Source: Pseudomonas sp. Leaf48 (GTDB lineage: Bacteria > Pseudomonadota > Gammaproteobacteria > Pseudomonadales > Pseudomonadaceae). Taken from it: a stretch of 64,000 nucleotides of DNA. The stretch covers positions 145,543 to 209,542 of the forward strand of contig NZ_LMLH01000012.1 of assembly GCF_001421885.1 (NCBI RefSeq). The letters run 5' to 3'. Position 1 is the first letter of the stretch. Every line of letters begins with the position of its first letter. The notes below the pieces were generated by a model that saw only the letters and a program-made list of their open reading frames with translations, was not told the origin of the DNA and made no database searches. Below, one piece after another: positions 22,888 through 33,533 of this stretch. The position numbers were made by a program, and so were the translations under genes.

Positions 22888-25382
22888 CGCGGCGAGAGTT
22901 TGTCAAAGTCCAGGCGGCCGGGATCGCGGCTGCCGCTGCGGGCCTCCCGGTGTTTACCTCTGCCAGCAACCTGATCACCGAACAAGACATGGCGACCCTG
23001 GACTGGAACAAAGCGCCCTGTCGATTTTGCGGCACCGGTTGCAGCGTCATGGTGGCGACCAAGGACAATAAGGTTGTTGCAACCCACGGTGACGTAAAAG
23101 CCGAGGTCAATCGCGGGTTGAACTGCGTCAAAGGCTACTTTTTATCCAAGATCATGTACGGCGTGGATCGGCTGACCCAGCCGCTGTTACGCATGACCAA
23201 TGGGCAATATGACAAACAAGGCGAGTTTCACCCGGTGTCCTGGGAACAGGCGTTCGATGTAATGGAGTTGAAGTACAAGGAGGCGCTGAAGAACAAGGGC
23301 GGGGAATCCGTCGCCATGTTCGGTTCCGGACAGTGGACGGTCTGGGAAGGCTACGCGGCTAACAAGTTGATGAAGGCGGGGTTTCGCTCCAACAACATCG
23401 ACCCCAATGCACGCCATTGCATGGCCTCGGCGGTCATGGGGTTCATGCGCACTTTTGGTATCGATGAGCCAATGGGTTGTTATGACGATATCGAGGTCAC
23501 CGATGCGTTCGTCTTGTGGGGTTCAAACATGGCGGAAATGCATCCGATTCTTTGGAGTCGGGTGACCGATCGGCGGTTGAGCCAGCCGAATGTGAAAGTG
23601 GCGGTGCTCTCTACGTTCGAACACCGCAGTTTTGAACTGGCCGACATTCCGATGGTGTTCAAGCCGCAGACGGACCTGCTCATTCTCAATTACATCGCCA
23701 ATCACATCATTGAAAGCGGTTCGGTCAACAAAGACTTCGTCAGCAAACACACCAAGTTCGCCAAAGGCACCGATGACATCGGCTACGGTTTGCGTGCCGA
23801 TAATCCGCTGGAGATGAAAGCCAAGAATGCCGACAAGGCGAACACCTGGACCGACATCGACTTCGAGCAGTTCGCTGCTTTCGTAAAGCCCTACACCCTT
23901 GAGCGCACCGCGAAGGAAACCGGCGTACCAGCCGAGCGCCTCAAGGCATTGGCCGAACTGTACGCCGACCCCAAGCGCAAGGTGGTTTCGTTCTGGACCA
24001 TGGGTTTCAACCAGCACACCCGCGGTGTTTGGGCCAACAACCTGATCTACAACATCCACCTGCTGACCGGGAAAATCAGCGAGCCTGGCAACAGTCCGTT
24101 CTCCCTGACGGGCCAGCCTTCGGCCTGCGGGACGGCACGTGAAGTGGGCACGTTCTCCCATCGCTTGCCGGCCGACCTGGTGGTCACCAACCCGGCGCAC
24201 CGCGCCACCGCGGAAAAAATCTGGAAACTCCCGGCGGGCACCATCAAGGAAAAGGTCGGGTTCCACGCCGTGCAGCAAAGTCGCATGCTCAAGGACGGCG
24301 TGCTCAATGTGTACTGGACCATGGCCAGCAATAACATGCAGGCCGGGCCCAACATCATGCAGGAAGTATTGCCGGGTTGGCGCAACCCGGAGAACTTCGT
24401 GGTGGTGTCGGATGTGTATCCCACCGTCTCGGCACAGGCGGCCGATCTGATTTTGCCAACGGCAATGTGGGTGGAGAAAGAGGGCGCGTACGGCAACGCA
24501 GAGCGGCGTACGCAGTTCTGGCATCAACTGGTCTCGGCGCCGGGTGACGCCAAGTCGGACCTCTGGCAATTGGTCGAGTTTTCCAAACGCTTTAAAACCG
24601 ACGAAGTCTGGCCGCAGGAGCTGTTGGCCAGTTCACCGCAATACCAGGGCAAGACCCTGTATGAGGTGCTGTTCAAGAATGGCCAGGTCGATCAGTTCCC
24701 GGTGGAACAAATGGCGCAGGGCTACCAGAACGACGAGGCCCGGGATTTCGGTTTCTACCTGCAAAAAGGCCTGTTCGAAGAATATGCCCAGTTCGGCCGT
24801 GGACATGGTCATGACCTGGCGCCTTTTGATCGTTATCACTCCGAGCGCGGCTTGCGCTGGCCCGTCGTCGAAGGCAAGGAAACGCTCTGGCGCTTCCGCG
24901 AAGGCTACGACCCGTATGTCGAGAAGGGCAGTGGCGTGCAGTTCTACGGCTACCCCGACAAGAGAGCGATCATCTTCGCACTGCCTTACGAGCCTCCTGC
25001 AGAAGCCCCGGACGCGGACTTCCCGTTCTGGCTGAGCACCGGTCGGGTGCTTGAACATTGGCACACCGGGACCATGACCCAGCGTGTCGAGGAGCTCCAT
25101 AAAGCGATCCCCGATGCGCTGGTCTACATGCACCCGGCCGATGCCAGGGCCTTGAATGCCCGGCGTGGCAGCGAAGTGAAGCTGATCAGTCGGCGCGGCG
25201 AGATGCGTGCGCGGATTGAAACCCGGGGGCGCAACAAGCCGCCCCAAGGCCTGGTGTTCGTGCCGTTTTTCGATGCCAACAAGCTGATCAACAAAGTCAC
25301 GCTTGATGCAACGGACCCGATCTCAAAACAGACCGATTACAAGAAATGCGCGATCAGGATTGAGTTGATCGCGACGGCATAA
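22878..25382 (+). CDS. napA: NapA, catalytic subunit of periplasmic nitrate reductase
   Basis: 834 residues. A bis-MGD molybdoenzyme that reduces nitrate to nitrite in the periplasm. The Tat signal is [20 protein letters not shown]. The 4Fe-4S cluster is held by Cys48, Cys51, Cys55 and Cys83 (CRFCGTGC ... LNCVKG). The molybdenum ligand is Cys181 in [12 protein letters not shown]. The MGD-binding stretches [19 protein letters not shown] and [18 protein letters not shown] are present. The length is usual. It is followed by napB (11 bp) and napC. Confidence 0.97.
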   Translation: MPMTRREFVKVQAAGIAAAAAGLPVFTSASNLITEQDMATLDWNKAPCRFCGTGCSVMVATKDNKVVATHGDVKAEVNRGLNCVKGYFLSKIMYGVDRLTQPLLRMTNGQYDKQGEFHPVSWEQAFDVMELKYKEALKNKGGESVAMFGSGQWTVWEGYAANKLMKAGFRSNNIDPNARHCMASAVMGFMRTFGIDEPMGCYDDIEVTDAFVLWGSNMAEMHPILWSRVTDRRLSQPNVKVAVLSTFEHRSFELADIPMVFKPQTDLLILNYIANHIIESGSVNKDFVSKHTKFAKGTDDIGYGLRADNPLEMKAKNADKANTWTDIDFEQFAAFVKPYTLERTAKETGVPAERLKALAELYADPKRKVVSFWTMGFNQHTRGVWANNLIYNIHLLTGKISEPGNSPFSLTGQPSACGTAREVGTFSHRLPADLVVTNPAHRATAEKIWKLPAGTIKEKVGFHAVQQSRMLKDGVLNVYWTMASNNMQAGPNIMQEVLPGWRNPENFVVVSDVYPTVSAQAADLILPTAMWVEKEGAYGNAERRTQFWHQLVSAPGDAKSDLWQLVEFSKRFKTDEVWPQELLASSPQYQGKTLYEVLFKNGQVDQFPVEQMAQGYQNDEARDFGFYLQKGLFEEYAQFGRGHGHDLAPFDRYHSERGLRWPVVEGKETLWRFREGYDPYVEKGSGVQFYGYPDKRAIIFALPYEPPAEAPDADFPFWLSTGRVLEHWHTGTMTQRVEELHKAIPDALVYMHPADARALNARRGSEVKLISRRGEMRARIETRGRNKPPQGLVFVPFFDANKLINKVTLDATDPISKQTDYKKCAIRIELIATA

Positions 25383-25393
25383 GGAGAGCTTTC

Positions 25394-25885
25394 ATGAATT
25401 ATCGTTCGCTGTCCTTTCTTGTCGTGCTGCTGACGTGGCTGCCCACGACATTTGCCGCAGAGCCCGCTTACCCCCTGGATGCACCGGCACCGGATGGTCG
25501 CAGAGCCGGCGGGACCCTGACCCAGGAGCTGCCGGCACCGCCTATCGCAGAAGACGAGAACAAGGACCTCAAGCGTGAGCGCAATTACCCCGAGCAACCG
25601 CCCACCATACCCCACAGTATTCGCGGGTATGCCATCGACATGAACAGCAATAAGTGCCTGACCTGCCACAGTCGCGCCAACAGTGCGCGTACCCAGGCGC
25701 CGATGATCAGCATCACTCACTACATGGACCGTGACGGCCAGGCTCTGGCGGCGGTGTCGCCGCGCCGCTACTTCTGCAACCAGTGTCACGTGCCGCAAAA
25801 GGATGTGAAGCCACTGGTGAACAACAGCTTCAAGAACATCGACCAGGTCTTGCAAGATGAAATACACCAGCAGCCGAAACCTTGA
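25394..25885 (+). CDS. napB: NapB, dihaem cytochrome c subunit
   Basis: 163 residues. It passes electrons from NapC to NapA in the periplasm. Signal peptide at residues 1-21 (ending TTFA-A). Two haem c sites are at CLTCH (88-92) and CNQCH (128-132); His74 and His109 (in SITHYMD) are candidate distal ligands. AGGAG precedes the ATG. Family-sized. Confidence 0.96.
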   Translation: MNYRSLSFLVVLLTWLPTTFAAEPAYPLDAPAPDGRRAGGTLTQELPAPPIAEDENKDLKRERNYPEQPPTIPHSIRGYAIDMNSNKCLTCHSRANSARTQAPMISITHYMDRDGQALAAVSPRRYFCNQCHVPQKDVKPLVNNSFKNIDQVLQDEIHQQPKP

Positions 25886-25894
25886 GGAGAGGCC

Positions 25895-26491
25895 ATGAAA
25901 TCTTTGCTTGCCTTGTTCAAGGATTATTGGGGTGTGCTGCGTCGGCCCAGCGTGCATTACAGCCTGGGTTTTCTGACCCTCGGCGGGTTTATCGCCGGGG
26001 TGATTTTCTGGGGTGGATTCAACACCGCGCTGGAAGCGACCAACACCGAGCAGTTCTGCACGTCCTGCCATGAAATGCGCGACAACGTTTTCGTCGAGTT
26101 GCAGGAAACCATCCACTACACCAACCGTTCGGGCGTGCGCGCCACGTGCCCGGACTGTCACGTCCCTCACGAGTGGACGCACAAGATCGCCCGCAAGATG
26201 CAGGCTTCCAAGGAGGTCTGGGGTAAGCTGTTCGGCACTATCAGCACCCGGGACAAGTTCCTGGACATGCGCCGGGAGCTGGCCGAACACGAGTGGGCAC
26301 GGCTCAAGGCCAACGATTCGCGGGAGTGTCGCAACTGCCATAACTTCGAGTTCATGGACTTCACACGCCAGGGCAAGCGCGCCGCCAACATGCACTCCAC
26401 CTCGTTGGCCAGCGGCCAGGCAACCTGTATCGACTGCCATAAAGGCATTGCTCACAAGTTGCCCGACATGAGCGGCGTGAAAGGCTGGTAG
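25895..26491 (+). CDS. napC: NapC, membrane-anchored tetrahaem quinol dehydrogenase
   Basis: 198 residues of the NapC/NirT/NrfH family. It oxidises membrane quinol and feeds NapB. A single N-terminal membrane anchor (about 22-42) is followed by four haem motifs: CTSCH (55-59), CPDCH (85-89), CRNCH (145-149) and CIDCH (178-182). It is the last gene of napEDABC. A GC-rich inverted stretch with TTTTT follows at about 26490-26545 and may be the operon terminator. Confidence 0.95.
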   Translation: MKSLLALFKDYWGVLRRPSVHYSLGFLTLGGFIAGVIFWGGFNTALEATNTEQFCTSCHEMRDNVFVELQETIHYTNRSGVRATCPDCHVPHEWTHKIARKMQASKEVWGKLFGTISTRDKFLDMRRELAEHEWARLKANDSRECRNCHNFEFMDFTRQGKRAANMHSTSLASGQATCIDCHKGIAHKLPDMSGVKGW

Positions 26492-26621
26492 CCGGCTTTT
26501 CACGGCGTTGCCGCCAAGCGGCATCAGCGCGCCGGTTTTTCGTCTTCGATACATCGTTCAATTCCCTTCCGATCAGCCCCAGCCCCCTGTTTAAAAGGGG
26601 TTGGCGCCGCTGCGCGCAAGT

Positions 26622-26637
26622 TGGTCTGCAAATTGCT
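26622..26637 (+). promoter_or_regulatory. Sigma-54-like promoter of the flgF operon
   Basis: TGGTCTG-CAAA-TTGCT: the invariant GG (26623-26624) and GC (26635-26636) are exactly 10 bp apart, and the -12 half TTGCT is perfect while the -24 half matches TGG and the final G. Transcription would start near 26648, about 46 bp before the flgF GTG. flgFGHIJKL is RpoN-dependent in P. aeruginosa. Confidence 0.6.
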
Positions 26638-26693
26638 ACAACCTGCGCAACACAGCGGTGGGCGGCAACCGTCCGGCATGCAGAGGAAAGATT

Positions 26694-27434
26694 GTGGACA
26701 AGTACCTTTATGTGGCAATGACCGGCGCCAGCCAGAATGCACTGGCGCAAAAGGCTCATGCCAACAACCTCGCGAACATCTCCACCAACGGCTTCCAGAA
26801 GGACCTGGAGCAGGCGCGTTCGATGCCGGTGTTCGGTGACAGCTTTCCGGCGCGTGCGTTTGCCATGTCTGAACGCCCGGCCACCGACTTCTCCCCTGGC
26901 AGCCTGGTGGAAACCGGCCGCGACCTCGATGTTGCCGTGCAAGGCAATGGCTGGCTGGCGGTGCAGAACCCCGATGGCGGCGAAAGCTACGTGCGTACCG
27001 GTAGCCTGGTGGTCGACGCCCTGGGCGTGCTGCGCGCTGGCAATGGCATGCCGGTGATCGGCAATGGCGGGCCGATTGCCGTGCCGCCCGAGCAACAAAT
27101 CGAGGTGGGCGAGGACGGCACCATCAGCATTCGCGCGATGGGCGAAGGCCCTCGTGTCATGGCGGAAGTCGACCGCATCAAGCTGGTCAACCCGGACATC
27201 AAGAACATGACCAAAGGCCTGGACGGTTCGATTCACACCCGGGACGGCCAGCCGGCGCAAGCCGATGCCAACGTCAAGCTGGTGTCCGGGTTCCTTGAGT
27301 CGAGCAACGTCAATGCCGTGGACGAGATGACCTCGGTACTGGCCCTGGCCAAGCAATTCGAACTGCACATCAAGATGATGAACACCGCCAAAGACGATGA
27401 CCAGGCCATGGCTCGGGTCTTGCAGATCAGCTAA
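26694..27434 (+). CDS. flgF: Flagellar basal-body rod protein FlgF
   Basis: 246 residues from the GTG at 26694 behind AGAGGAAAG (VDKYLYVAMTGASQNALAQK). It is a proximal rod subunit. The N-terminal rod/hook signature ANNLANISTNGFQKDL (about 24-39) and the C-terminal helix VSGFLESSNVNAVDEMTSVLALAKQFELHIKMM are the conserved ends shared by rod, hook and FlgG proteins. It is first of seven contiguous genes flgF-L. Confidence 0.96.
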   Translation: MDKYLYVAMTGASQNALAQKAHANNLANISTNGFQKDLEQARSMPVFGDSFPARAFAMSERPATDFSPGSLVETGRDLDVAVQGNGWLAVQNPDGGESYVRTGSLVVDALGVLRAGNGMPVIGNGGPIAVPPEQQIEVGEDGTISIRAMGEGPRVMAEVDRIKLVNPDIKNMTKGLDGSIHTRDGQPAQADANVKLVSGFLESSNVNAVDEMTSVLALAKQFELHIKMMNTAKDDDQAMARVLQIS

Positions 27435-27479
27435 TTATCAGAACGTCGCGCCGTAAAACAGGCGCACGAGGAGAATCGA

Positions 27480-28265
27480 ATGCTTCCGGCTCTATGGGTT
27501 GCCAAAACAGGTCTGTCCGCCCAGGACACCAACCTCACCACCATTTCCAACAACCTGGCCAACGTATCGACCACGGGCTTCAAACGTGATCGCGCCGAGT
27601 TCCAGGACCTGCTCTATCAGATCAAGCGTCAGCCAGGCGCCCAGTCGACCCAGGACAGCGAACTGCCGTCGGGTCTGCAACTGGGTACCGGTGTGCGCAT
27701 CGTCGGCACCCAGAAAAACTTCACCGCCGGCAGCCTGCAAACCACCGAGCAGCCGCTGGACATGGCCATCGACGGTCGCGGTTTCTTCCAGATCCTGCAA
27801 CCGGACGGCACCACGTCCTACACCCGTGACGGTACGTTCCACCTGGACTCCAATGGTCAGATCGTCAACGCCAGCGGCTTCGCCCTGGAACCGGCCATTG
27901 TCATTCCGAACGACGCGCAAACCTTCACCGTCGGTCGTGACGGCACCGTGTCCATCACCGTTGCCGGCAACCCGGCTTCCCAGGTGATCGGCAACCTGCA
28001 AACCGCCGACTTCATCAACCCGGCCGGTCTGCAGGCAGTGGGCAACAATCTGTTCCTGGAAACCGCTGCCAGTGGCGCGCCGCAAGTCGGCACTCCGGGC
28101 CTGGCTGGCTTCGGCACCACGCTGCAGAACACCCTGGAAACTTCCAACGTCAGCACCGTTGAGGAGATGGTCAACATGATCACCACTCAGCGCGCCTACG
28201 AGATGAACTCCAAGGTGATCTCCACCGCCGACCAGATGCTCTCGTTCGTAACGCAGAATCTGTAA
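27480..28265 (+). CDS. flgG: Flagellar distal rod protein FlgG
   Basis: 261 residues, the standard length. FlgG builds the distal rod that passes through the P and L rings. The N-terminal MLPALWVAKTGLSAQDTNLTTI...NNLANVSTTGFKRDRAEFQDLLYQ and the C-terminal ETSNVSTVEEMVNMITTQRAYEMNSK motifs are clear. GAGGAGAA precedes the ATG. 45 bp after flgF. Confidence 0.97.
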   Translation: MLPALWVAKTGLSAQDTNLTTISNNLANVSTTGFKRDRAEFQDLLYQIKRQPGAQSTQDSELPSGLQLGTGVRIVGTQKNFTAGSLQTTEQPLDMAIDGRGFFQILQPDGTTSYTRDGTFHLDSNGQIVNASGFALEPAIVIPNDAQTFTVGRDGTVSITVAGNPASQVIGNLQTADFINPAGLQAVGNNLFLETAASGAPQVGTPGLAGFGTTLQNTLETSNVSTVEEMVNMITTQRAYEMNSKVISTADQMLSFVTQNL

Positions 28266-28317
28266 TCAAGTCTATGAGGCGGTCATGAGGCCGCCTGCAA
28301 CACCGTGAGGTAGGGTC

Positions 28318-29013
28318 ATGAATCGCTTTGTATCTGTTCTGGCACTGAGTGGGGCTGTCGTGCTCGCCGGCTGCGTTCCTTCGACGCCCAAGCCCAACGA
28401 CCCTTATTACGCGCCGGTGTTGCCGCGTACGCCGTTGCCGGCTGCAGCGAACAATGGCTCGATTTATCAGGCCGGGTTTGAACAGAACCTTTACAGCGAC
28501 CGCAAGGCGTTCCGGGTGGGCGACATCATCACCATCACCTTGAACGAGAGGACCCAGGCCAGCAAAAACGCCAACTCGCAAATCGGCAAGAACAGCCAGG
28601 CGAGCATCGGCTTGACTTCGTTGTTCGGCGCCACGCCCAGCACCAACAACCCGTTTGGCAGTGGTGACCTGAGTCTGGATGCCAGCTACGAAGGCGATCG
28701 CGCGACCAAGGGTGACAGCAAGGCCGCACAGGGCAATACCCTGACCGGTTCGATCACGGTGACTGTTGCCGATGTATTGCCCAACGGCATCATCGCGGTT
28801 CGTGGCGAGAAGTGGATGACCCTCAACACCGGCGACGAGCTGGTGCGGATCGCCGGACTGGTTCGCGCCGATGACATCGCCACCGACAATACCGTGTCGT
28901 CGACCCGTGTCGCCGATGCGCGCATCACCTACTCGGGTACAGGTTCCTTTGCCGATGCGAGTCAGCCAGGCTGGTTCGACCGTTTCTTCCTCAGCCCGCT
29001 GTTTCCTTTCTAG
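28318..29013 (+). CDS. flgH: Flagellar L-ring lipoprotein FlgH
   Basis: 231 residues. It forms the outer-membrane ring. A lipoprotein signal with lipobox LAGC places the acylated Cys at residue 19. Family motifs include [27 protein letters not shown] and [31 protein letters not shown]. It ends at TAG directly before the flgI region. Confidence 0.97.
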   Translation: MNRFVSVLALSGAVVLAGCVPSTPKPNDPYYAPVLPRTPLPAAANNGSIYQAGFEQNLYSDRKAFRVGDIITITLNERTQASKNANSQIGKNSQASIGLTSLFGATPSTNNPFGSGDLSLDASYEGDRATKGDSKAAQGNTLTGSITVTVADVLPNGIIAVRGEKWMTLNTGDELVRIAGLVRADDIATDNTVSSTRVADARITYSGTGSFADASQPGWFDRFFLSPLFPF

Positions 29014-29031
29014 GTGGCTTTCCAGTTGAGC

Positions 29032-30141
29032 ATGTTGAACTTCAGAAGTCTCATCGTTGCCGCCCTGATGTTGCCGGTCGCCTTCAGTGCTCAAGCCGAG
29101 CGCCTGAAGGACATCGCCAGCATTTCCGGCGTGCGTTCCAACCAATTGATCGGTTATGGCCTGGTGGTCGGGCTTAACGGCACCGGCGACCAGACGACGC
29201 AAACCCCGTTCACCCTGCAGACATTCAACAACATGCTTTCGCAGTTCGGCATCAAGGTGCCGCCGGGTTCGGGCAACGTACAGTTGAAGAACGTCGCGGC
29301 GGTGTCGATCAGCGCCGACTTGCCGCCGTTCGCCAAGCCTGGGCAGCAGGTCGACATCACGGTTTCCTCCATCGGCAACTCCAAGAGCCTGCGCGGCGGT
29401 ACCTTGCTGTTGACGCCGCTCAAGGGTATCGACGGCAACGTCTATGCGGTGGCCCAGGGTAACCTGGTGGTCGGCGGTTTCGACGCCGAAGGCCGCGACG
29501 GATCGAAGATCACCGTCAACGTTCCGTCGGCCGGTCGCATCCCTGGCGGTGCCTCGGTCGAACGAGCGGTACCGAGCGGGTTCAACCAGGGCAACAGCCT
29601 GACCCTGAACCTCAACCGCTCCGATTTCACCACGGCCAAGCGCATTGTCGACAAGATCAACAACATGCTCGGCCCAGGCGTGGCCCAGGCCATCGACGGT
29701 GGCTCGATTCGCGTTAGCGCGCCGCTCGATCCAAGCCAGCGGGTCGACTATCTGTCGATTCTCGAGAACCTTGAAGTCGATCCGGGCCAGGCGGTGGCGA
29801 AAGTCATCATCAACTCCCGCACCGGTACCATCGTGATCGGCCAGAACGTCAAGGTATCCCCGGCCGCCGTGACCCACGGCAGCCTGACCGTGACCATCAC
29901 CGAAGACCCGATCGTCAGCCAGCCCGGCCCTCTGTCCAACGGTCAGACGGCCGTCGTGCCCCGTTCGCGGGTCAACGCCCAGCAGGAAGCCAAGCCGATG
30001 TTCAAGTTCGGCCCGGGTACCACCCTCGACGAAATCGTCCGTGCGGTGAACCAGGTCGGCGCGGCACCGGGTGACTTGATGGCGATCCTCGAAGCTCTGA
30101 AGCAGGCCGGTGCGTTGCAAGCCGACCTGATCGTGATCTGA
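29032..30141 (+). CDS. flgI: Flagellar P-ring protein FlgI
   Basis: 369 residues from the ATG at 29032 ([22 protein letters not shown], signal peptide cleaved after AQA). A GTG at 29014 would add six residues and has no ribosome site. FlgI forms the ring in the peptidoglycan layer. [25 protein letters not shown] and SVQPGPL-type and [16 protein letters not shown] ends are the usual ones. Its length equals P. aeruginosa FlgI. Confidence 0.95.
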   Translation: MLNFRSLIVAALMLPVAFSAQAERLKDIASISGVRSNQLIGYGLVVGLNGTGDQTTQTPFTLQTFNNMLSQFGIKVPPGSGNVQLKNVAAVSISADLPPFAKPGQQVDITVSSIGNSKSLRGGTLLLTPLKGIDGNVYAVAQGNLVVGGFDAEGRDGSKITVNVPSAGRIPGGASVERAVPSGFNQGNSLTLNLNRSDFTTAKRIVDKINNMLGPGVAQAIDGGSIRVSAPLDPSQRVDYLSILENLEVDPGQAVAKVIINSRTGTIVIGQNVKVSPAAVTHGSLTVTITEDPIVSQPGPLSNGQTAVVPRSRVNAQQEAKPMFKFGPGTTLDEIVRAVNQVGAAPGDLMAILEALKQAGALQADLIVI

Positions 30142-30152
30142 GGACGGCCATC

Positions 30153-31439
30153 GTGGATATGCGCAAGAGCGGTCTGGTCAGCAGTAGCGATTCGGGTTCC
30201 TATTCGGACCTCAATCGTCTGAATCAGCTCAAGGTCGGTGACAAGAACAGCGACGGCAACCTGCGCAAGGTCGCGCAGGAATTCGAGTCGCTGTTCCTGG
30301 GGGAAATGCTTAAGTCCATGCGTTCGGCCACCGACGCGCTTGGCCAGGACAATCCGCTCAATACGCCGGCGGCCAAGCAGTACCAGGAAATGTACGACCA
30401 GCAGTTGGCCGTTTCCATGTCCCGCGAAGGCGGTGGTATTGGCCTGGCGGACGTACTGATGCGGCAGATGTCGAAGGACAAACCGCTGGCGCCGGGTGAA
30501 GCGGCCGCTGCATCGCTGGCCAAACAGGAGGCGGCCAAAGCTGCCGTGCAAACACCGGTGGCTGCCGGTACGGTGGCGCTCAACGGGCCGCTGTCGCGAA
30601 TCAATGGTCAGCGTCCATTATGGGCTTCGCGCTCGGTGCATGCGCCGCAAGAGGCGGGCGAGGGTGCCCATCGCAATGACATGGCGCTGATCAATCAGCG
30701 ACGCCTGGCTCTGCCGCCCAAGCTGGCGGATCGTCTGCTGGCAGGCTTGGTGCCTTCAGCGACGCCTTCGGTAACAGTCAACAAGACGCCTTTGCCGGAA
30801 CGTATCGGCACGACCGGCTCGGGGCCGTTGTACAACGGCGACTGGCTGGCGACTGCGCAGCAGCAGGCGTCGGGCGCTCGCTTGCAGATTTATGGTCGCG
30901 CGATGGCGCAGATTCCCCTGGCGCCGGCGAAGAAAGCCTTCAATTCCGCCGACGATTTCGTCAACACCATGCTGCCAATGGCCAAGGAAGCTGCCGATCG
31001 CATCGGCGTCGACCCACGTTACCTGGTGGCCCAGGCCGCACTGGAAACCGGTTGGGGCAAATCGGTCATGCGCGCCCAGGATGGCAGTAGCAGCCATAAC
31101 CTGTTTGGCATCAAGGCCGGCAGCAGTTGGAACGGCGGTTCGGCGCGGGCGATCACCAGCGAGTTCCGCAACGGCGCGATGGTCAAGGAGACGGCCGAGT
31201 TCCGTTCCTACGACTCCTACAAAGACAGTTTCCATGACCTTGTCACCTTGCTGCAGAGCAACAATCGCTATCAAGAAGTCGTGAAGTCGGCCGATAACCC
31301 AGAACAGTTTGTACGCGAGTTGCAGAAGGCCGGTTACGCAACCGACCCGGACTACGCAAGCAAGATTTCGCAGATAGCCAAGCAGATGACCAGTTACCAG
31401 AACTACGCTGCGGCGGGCGCTTCCACCACGCCTTTATAG
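30153..31439 (+). CDS. flgJ: FlgJ, rod-scaffold and peptidoglycan hydrolase
   Basis: 428 residues from a GTG at 30153 behind TGAGGA. The N-terminal part (about 35-125: KVAQEFESLFLGEMLKSMR...YDQQLAVSMSREGGGIGLADVLMRQM) is the rod-cap/scaffold domain. After a long variable linker (about 130-265) comes a C-terminal GH73 glucosaminidase domain, with the catalytic Glu around residue 300 in AQAALETGWGKSVM and the supporting HNLFGIKAG and YDSYKDSFHDLVTLL motifs. It opens the cell wall for the growing rod. The linker makes it longer than the enteric protein (about 313 residues). Confidence 0.95.
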   Translation: MDMRKSGLVSSSDSGSYSDLNRLNQLKVGDKNSDGNLRKVAQEFESLFLGEMLKSMRSATDALGQDNPLNTPAAKQYQEMYDQQLAVSMSREGGGIGLADVLMRQMSKDKPLAPGEAAAASLAKQEAAKAAVQTPVAAGTVALNGPLSRINGQRPLWASRSVHAPQEAGEGAHRNDMALINQRRLALPPKLADRLLAGLVPSATPSVTVNKTPLPERIGTTGSGPLYNGDWLATAQQQASGARLQIYGRAMAQIPLAPAKKAFNSADDFVNTMLPMAKEAADRIGVDPRYLVAQAALETGWGKSVMRAQDGSSSHNLFGIKAGSSWNGGSARAITSEFRNGAMVKETAEFRSYDSYKDSFHDLVTLLQSNNRYQEVVKSADNPEQFVRELQKAGYATDPDYASKISQIAKQMTSYQNYAAAGASTTPL

Positions 31440-31456
31440 GCATAAGGGTCTGAACC

Positions 31457-33520
31457 ATGAGTTTGCTAAACATCGGGATGTCGGGGCTGAGTGCCAGCCA
31501 TAACGCCTTGGCGACCACCGGCAATAACATTGCCAACGCCGACACCGCCGGCTACTCGCGCCAGCAGACGGTACAGAGCAGCAAAAACTCCATTCAGTAC
31601 GGCAATGTGTACATCGGCACCGGCACGACCCTGGCCGATGTGCGCCGGGTGTACAACAGCTACCTCGATGCACAATTGCAGACGACGACTTCGCTCAACA
31701 GTGATGCGGCCGCCTACCAGGGGCAAATCACGCCGCTCGACACGCTTTTGTCAGACAGTGCCACAGGCCTCAGCGGTGCGCTGACCAAGTTCTTCGCCTC
31801 GGTACAGAACGTCAATGCCAAACCCGGTGACGACGCTTCCCGGCAGTTGTTGCTCAGCGATGCGCAGGCCCTGAGCAATCGCTTCAACTCGGTGGCCGGG
31901 CAGTTGAACTCGCAGAACTCGACCATCAACGGCAACCTGACGGACATGGTTGGCCAGGTCAACAACCTGGCCAGTACCATGGCGCAGTTGAACAAGAAAA
32001 TCGGCGAAGTGACCAGCGCCGGCGGTACGCCGAACGAGCTGCTCGACGCGCGCAACGAGACCATGCGCCAGCTGTCCTCTTTCACCGGGGCGCAGTATAT
32101 CGAGCGTGACGGCAACATAGACATTTACCTGGGCAGCGGGCAGCCCTTGGTGATTGGCGACACCGTCAACAAGCTGGAGGCGGTGCCGGGCAAGGATGAC
32201 CCGGGTCGTCTGGCGCTGCAGCTCAATCGTGGTGCGAGCACTATCGAAATCACCTCGATCATGACCGGGGGCGAAATCGGCGGCCTGTTGCGCTATCGCA
32301 GCGAAGTCCTCGACCCCGCCTTGAATGAATTGGGCCGTGTCGCCCTGGTCGTCGCCGATCAGATGAACAGCCTTCAGGCTCAGGGTATCGACAAGAACGG
32401 CAGTTTCGGTTCGAACCTGTTCAACGGTCTTAATAGCGCCGCGCAGATGTCTCAGCGCAGTATTGCCTCGACTGGCAACAGTGCCGGTTCAGGCAATTTC
32501 AATGTGGCGGTCAAGGACACTGGCAAGCTGACGATCAACGATTACAAGGTCACCTTCACCAGCGCCACCAACTACACGGTCCAGCGCCTGCCAGACAATA
32601 CGTCGATGGGTAGCTTCAGCACCGCGACCACGCCTGCGCCAGTCATCGACGGCTTCGCGATGTCGTTCAGCGGTGGTGCTGCCACCGGCGATACGTTCAG
32701 GATCACCCCGACCCGCAACGCGGCCGCAACCATCCAGACCGAGATGACCGACCCCAAGCGCCTGGCCATCGCCGCACCCCTGAGCGCGGCCATTGCACCG
32801 GGCGGCAGCGGCACCCTGACGATCCCGTCCAGCGGCCAGCCGGCCCTGACCACCAGGTTCGACATTTACGACGCGGCCACCGCCACGGCCATGCAGAACG
32901 GCCTCAAGAATTCGACGCCGGTCAAGCTCGTGTTCGGCTCACCGTCTGCCGACGGCAGCACCCAGACCTATCAGTTGCTCGACGCCAAAGGTGTCGAAAT
33001 CAGCAATGGCACGATCAAGCCAAACGCGAACAACACCCTGAGCCTGAGTGTGCCGCTCAAGGACGCCTCGGGTGCGCCGATCATGGATCCGGGGCCGCCT
33101 GCCGTGCAGCGTACCGCGACCTTCGAGATGACCGTGGCCGGTTCGCCGGGCAAGGGCACAGCGATCGACATCAGCATCGCGCAGCCGGGCACCCTGGACA
33201 ACCGTAACGGCACCGCACTGGCGGGCTTGCAAACCAGGCAGGTGGTGGAAACCGGTACGGCCAGCAAGGGCATTTCCCTGACCGACGCCTACGGCAAACT
33301 GGTCGAAGGCGTGGGTGCCAAAACCGCCCAGGGCAAGCTCGACAGCGCCGCAACCGGCGCCATCCTGGCCAACGCCAAGGGTGCTCGCGACTCGCTCTCG
33401 GGTGTCGACCTCGATGAGGAAACCGGCAATCTGGTCAAGTATCAGCAGTACTACACCGCCTCTTCGCAGATCATCAAGGCTGCGCAGGAAACTTTCAGCA
33501 CACTGATCAACAGTCTCTAA
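31457..33520 (+). CDS. flgK: Flagellar hook-associated protein 1 FlgK
   Basis: 687 residues. It forms the first hook-filament junction zone. The N-terminal SLLNIGMSGLSASHNALATTGNNIANADTAGYSRQ and the C-terminal GVDLDEETGNLVKYQQYYTASSQIIKAAQETFSTLINSL are the conserved D0/D1 ends. The central part (about 340-600) is the variable surface-exposed region. Flanked by flgJ (17 bp) and flgL (13 bp). Confidence 0.97.
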   Translation: MSLLNIGMSGLSASHNALATTGNNIANADTAGYSRQQTVQSSKNSIQYGNVYIGTGTTLADVRRVYNSYLDAQLQTTTSLNSDAAAYQGQITPLDTLLSDSATGLSGALTKFFASVQNVNAKPGDDASRQLLLSDAQALSNRFNSVAGQLNSQNSTINGNLTDMVGQVNNLASTMAQLNKKIGEVTSAGGTPNELLDARNETMRQLSSFTGAQYIERDGNIDIYLGSGQPLVIGDTVNKLEAVPGKDDPGRLALQLNRGASTIEITSIMTGGEIGGLLRYRSEVLDPALNELGRVALVVADQMNSLQAQGIDKNGSFGSNLFNGLNSAAQMSQRSIASTGNSAGSGNFNVAVKDTGKLTINDYKVTFTSATNYTVQRLPDNTSMGSFSTATTPAPVIDGFAMSFSGGAATGDTFRITPTRNAAATIQTEMTDPKRLAIAAPLSAAIAPGGSGTLTIPSSGQPALTTRFDIYDAATATAMQNGLKNSTPVKLVFGSPSADGSTQTYQLLDAKGVEISNGTIKPNANNTLSLSVPLKDASGAPIMDPGPPAVQRTATFEMTVAGSPGKGTAIDISIAQPGTLDNRNGTALAGLQTRQVVETGTASKGISLTDAYGKLVEGVGAKTAQGKLDSAATGAILANAKGARDSLSGVDLDEETGNLVKYQQYYTASSQIIKAAQETFSTLINSL

Positions 33521-33533
33521 GGAGTCGTAGCCC

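Noticed and set aside
28180..30120. 646-codon open frame on the minus strand
   Set aside because: It lies antisense to flgG, flgH and flgI, whose products are unmistakable; the frame is open because of high GC third positions, and its protein has no recognisable domain.
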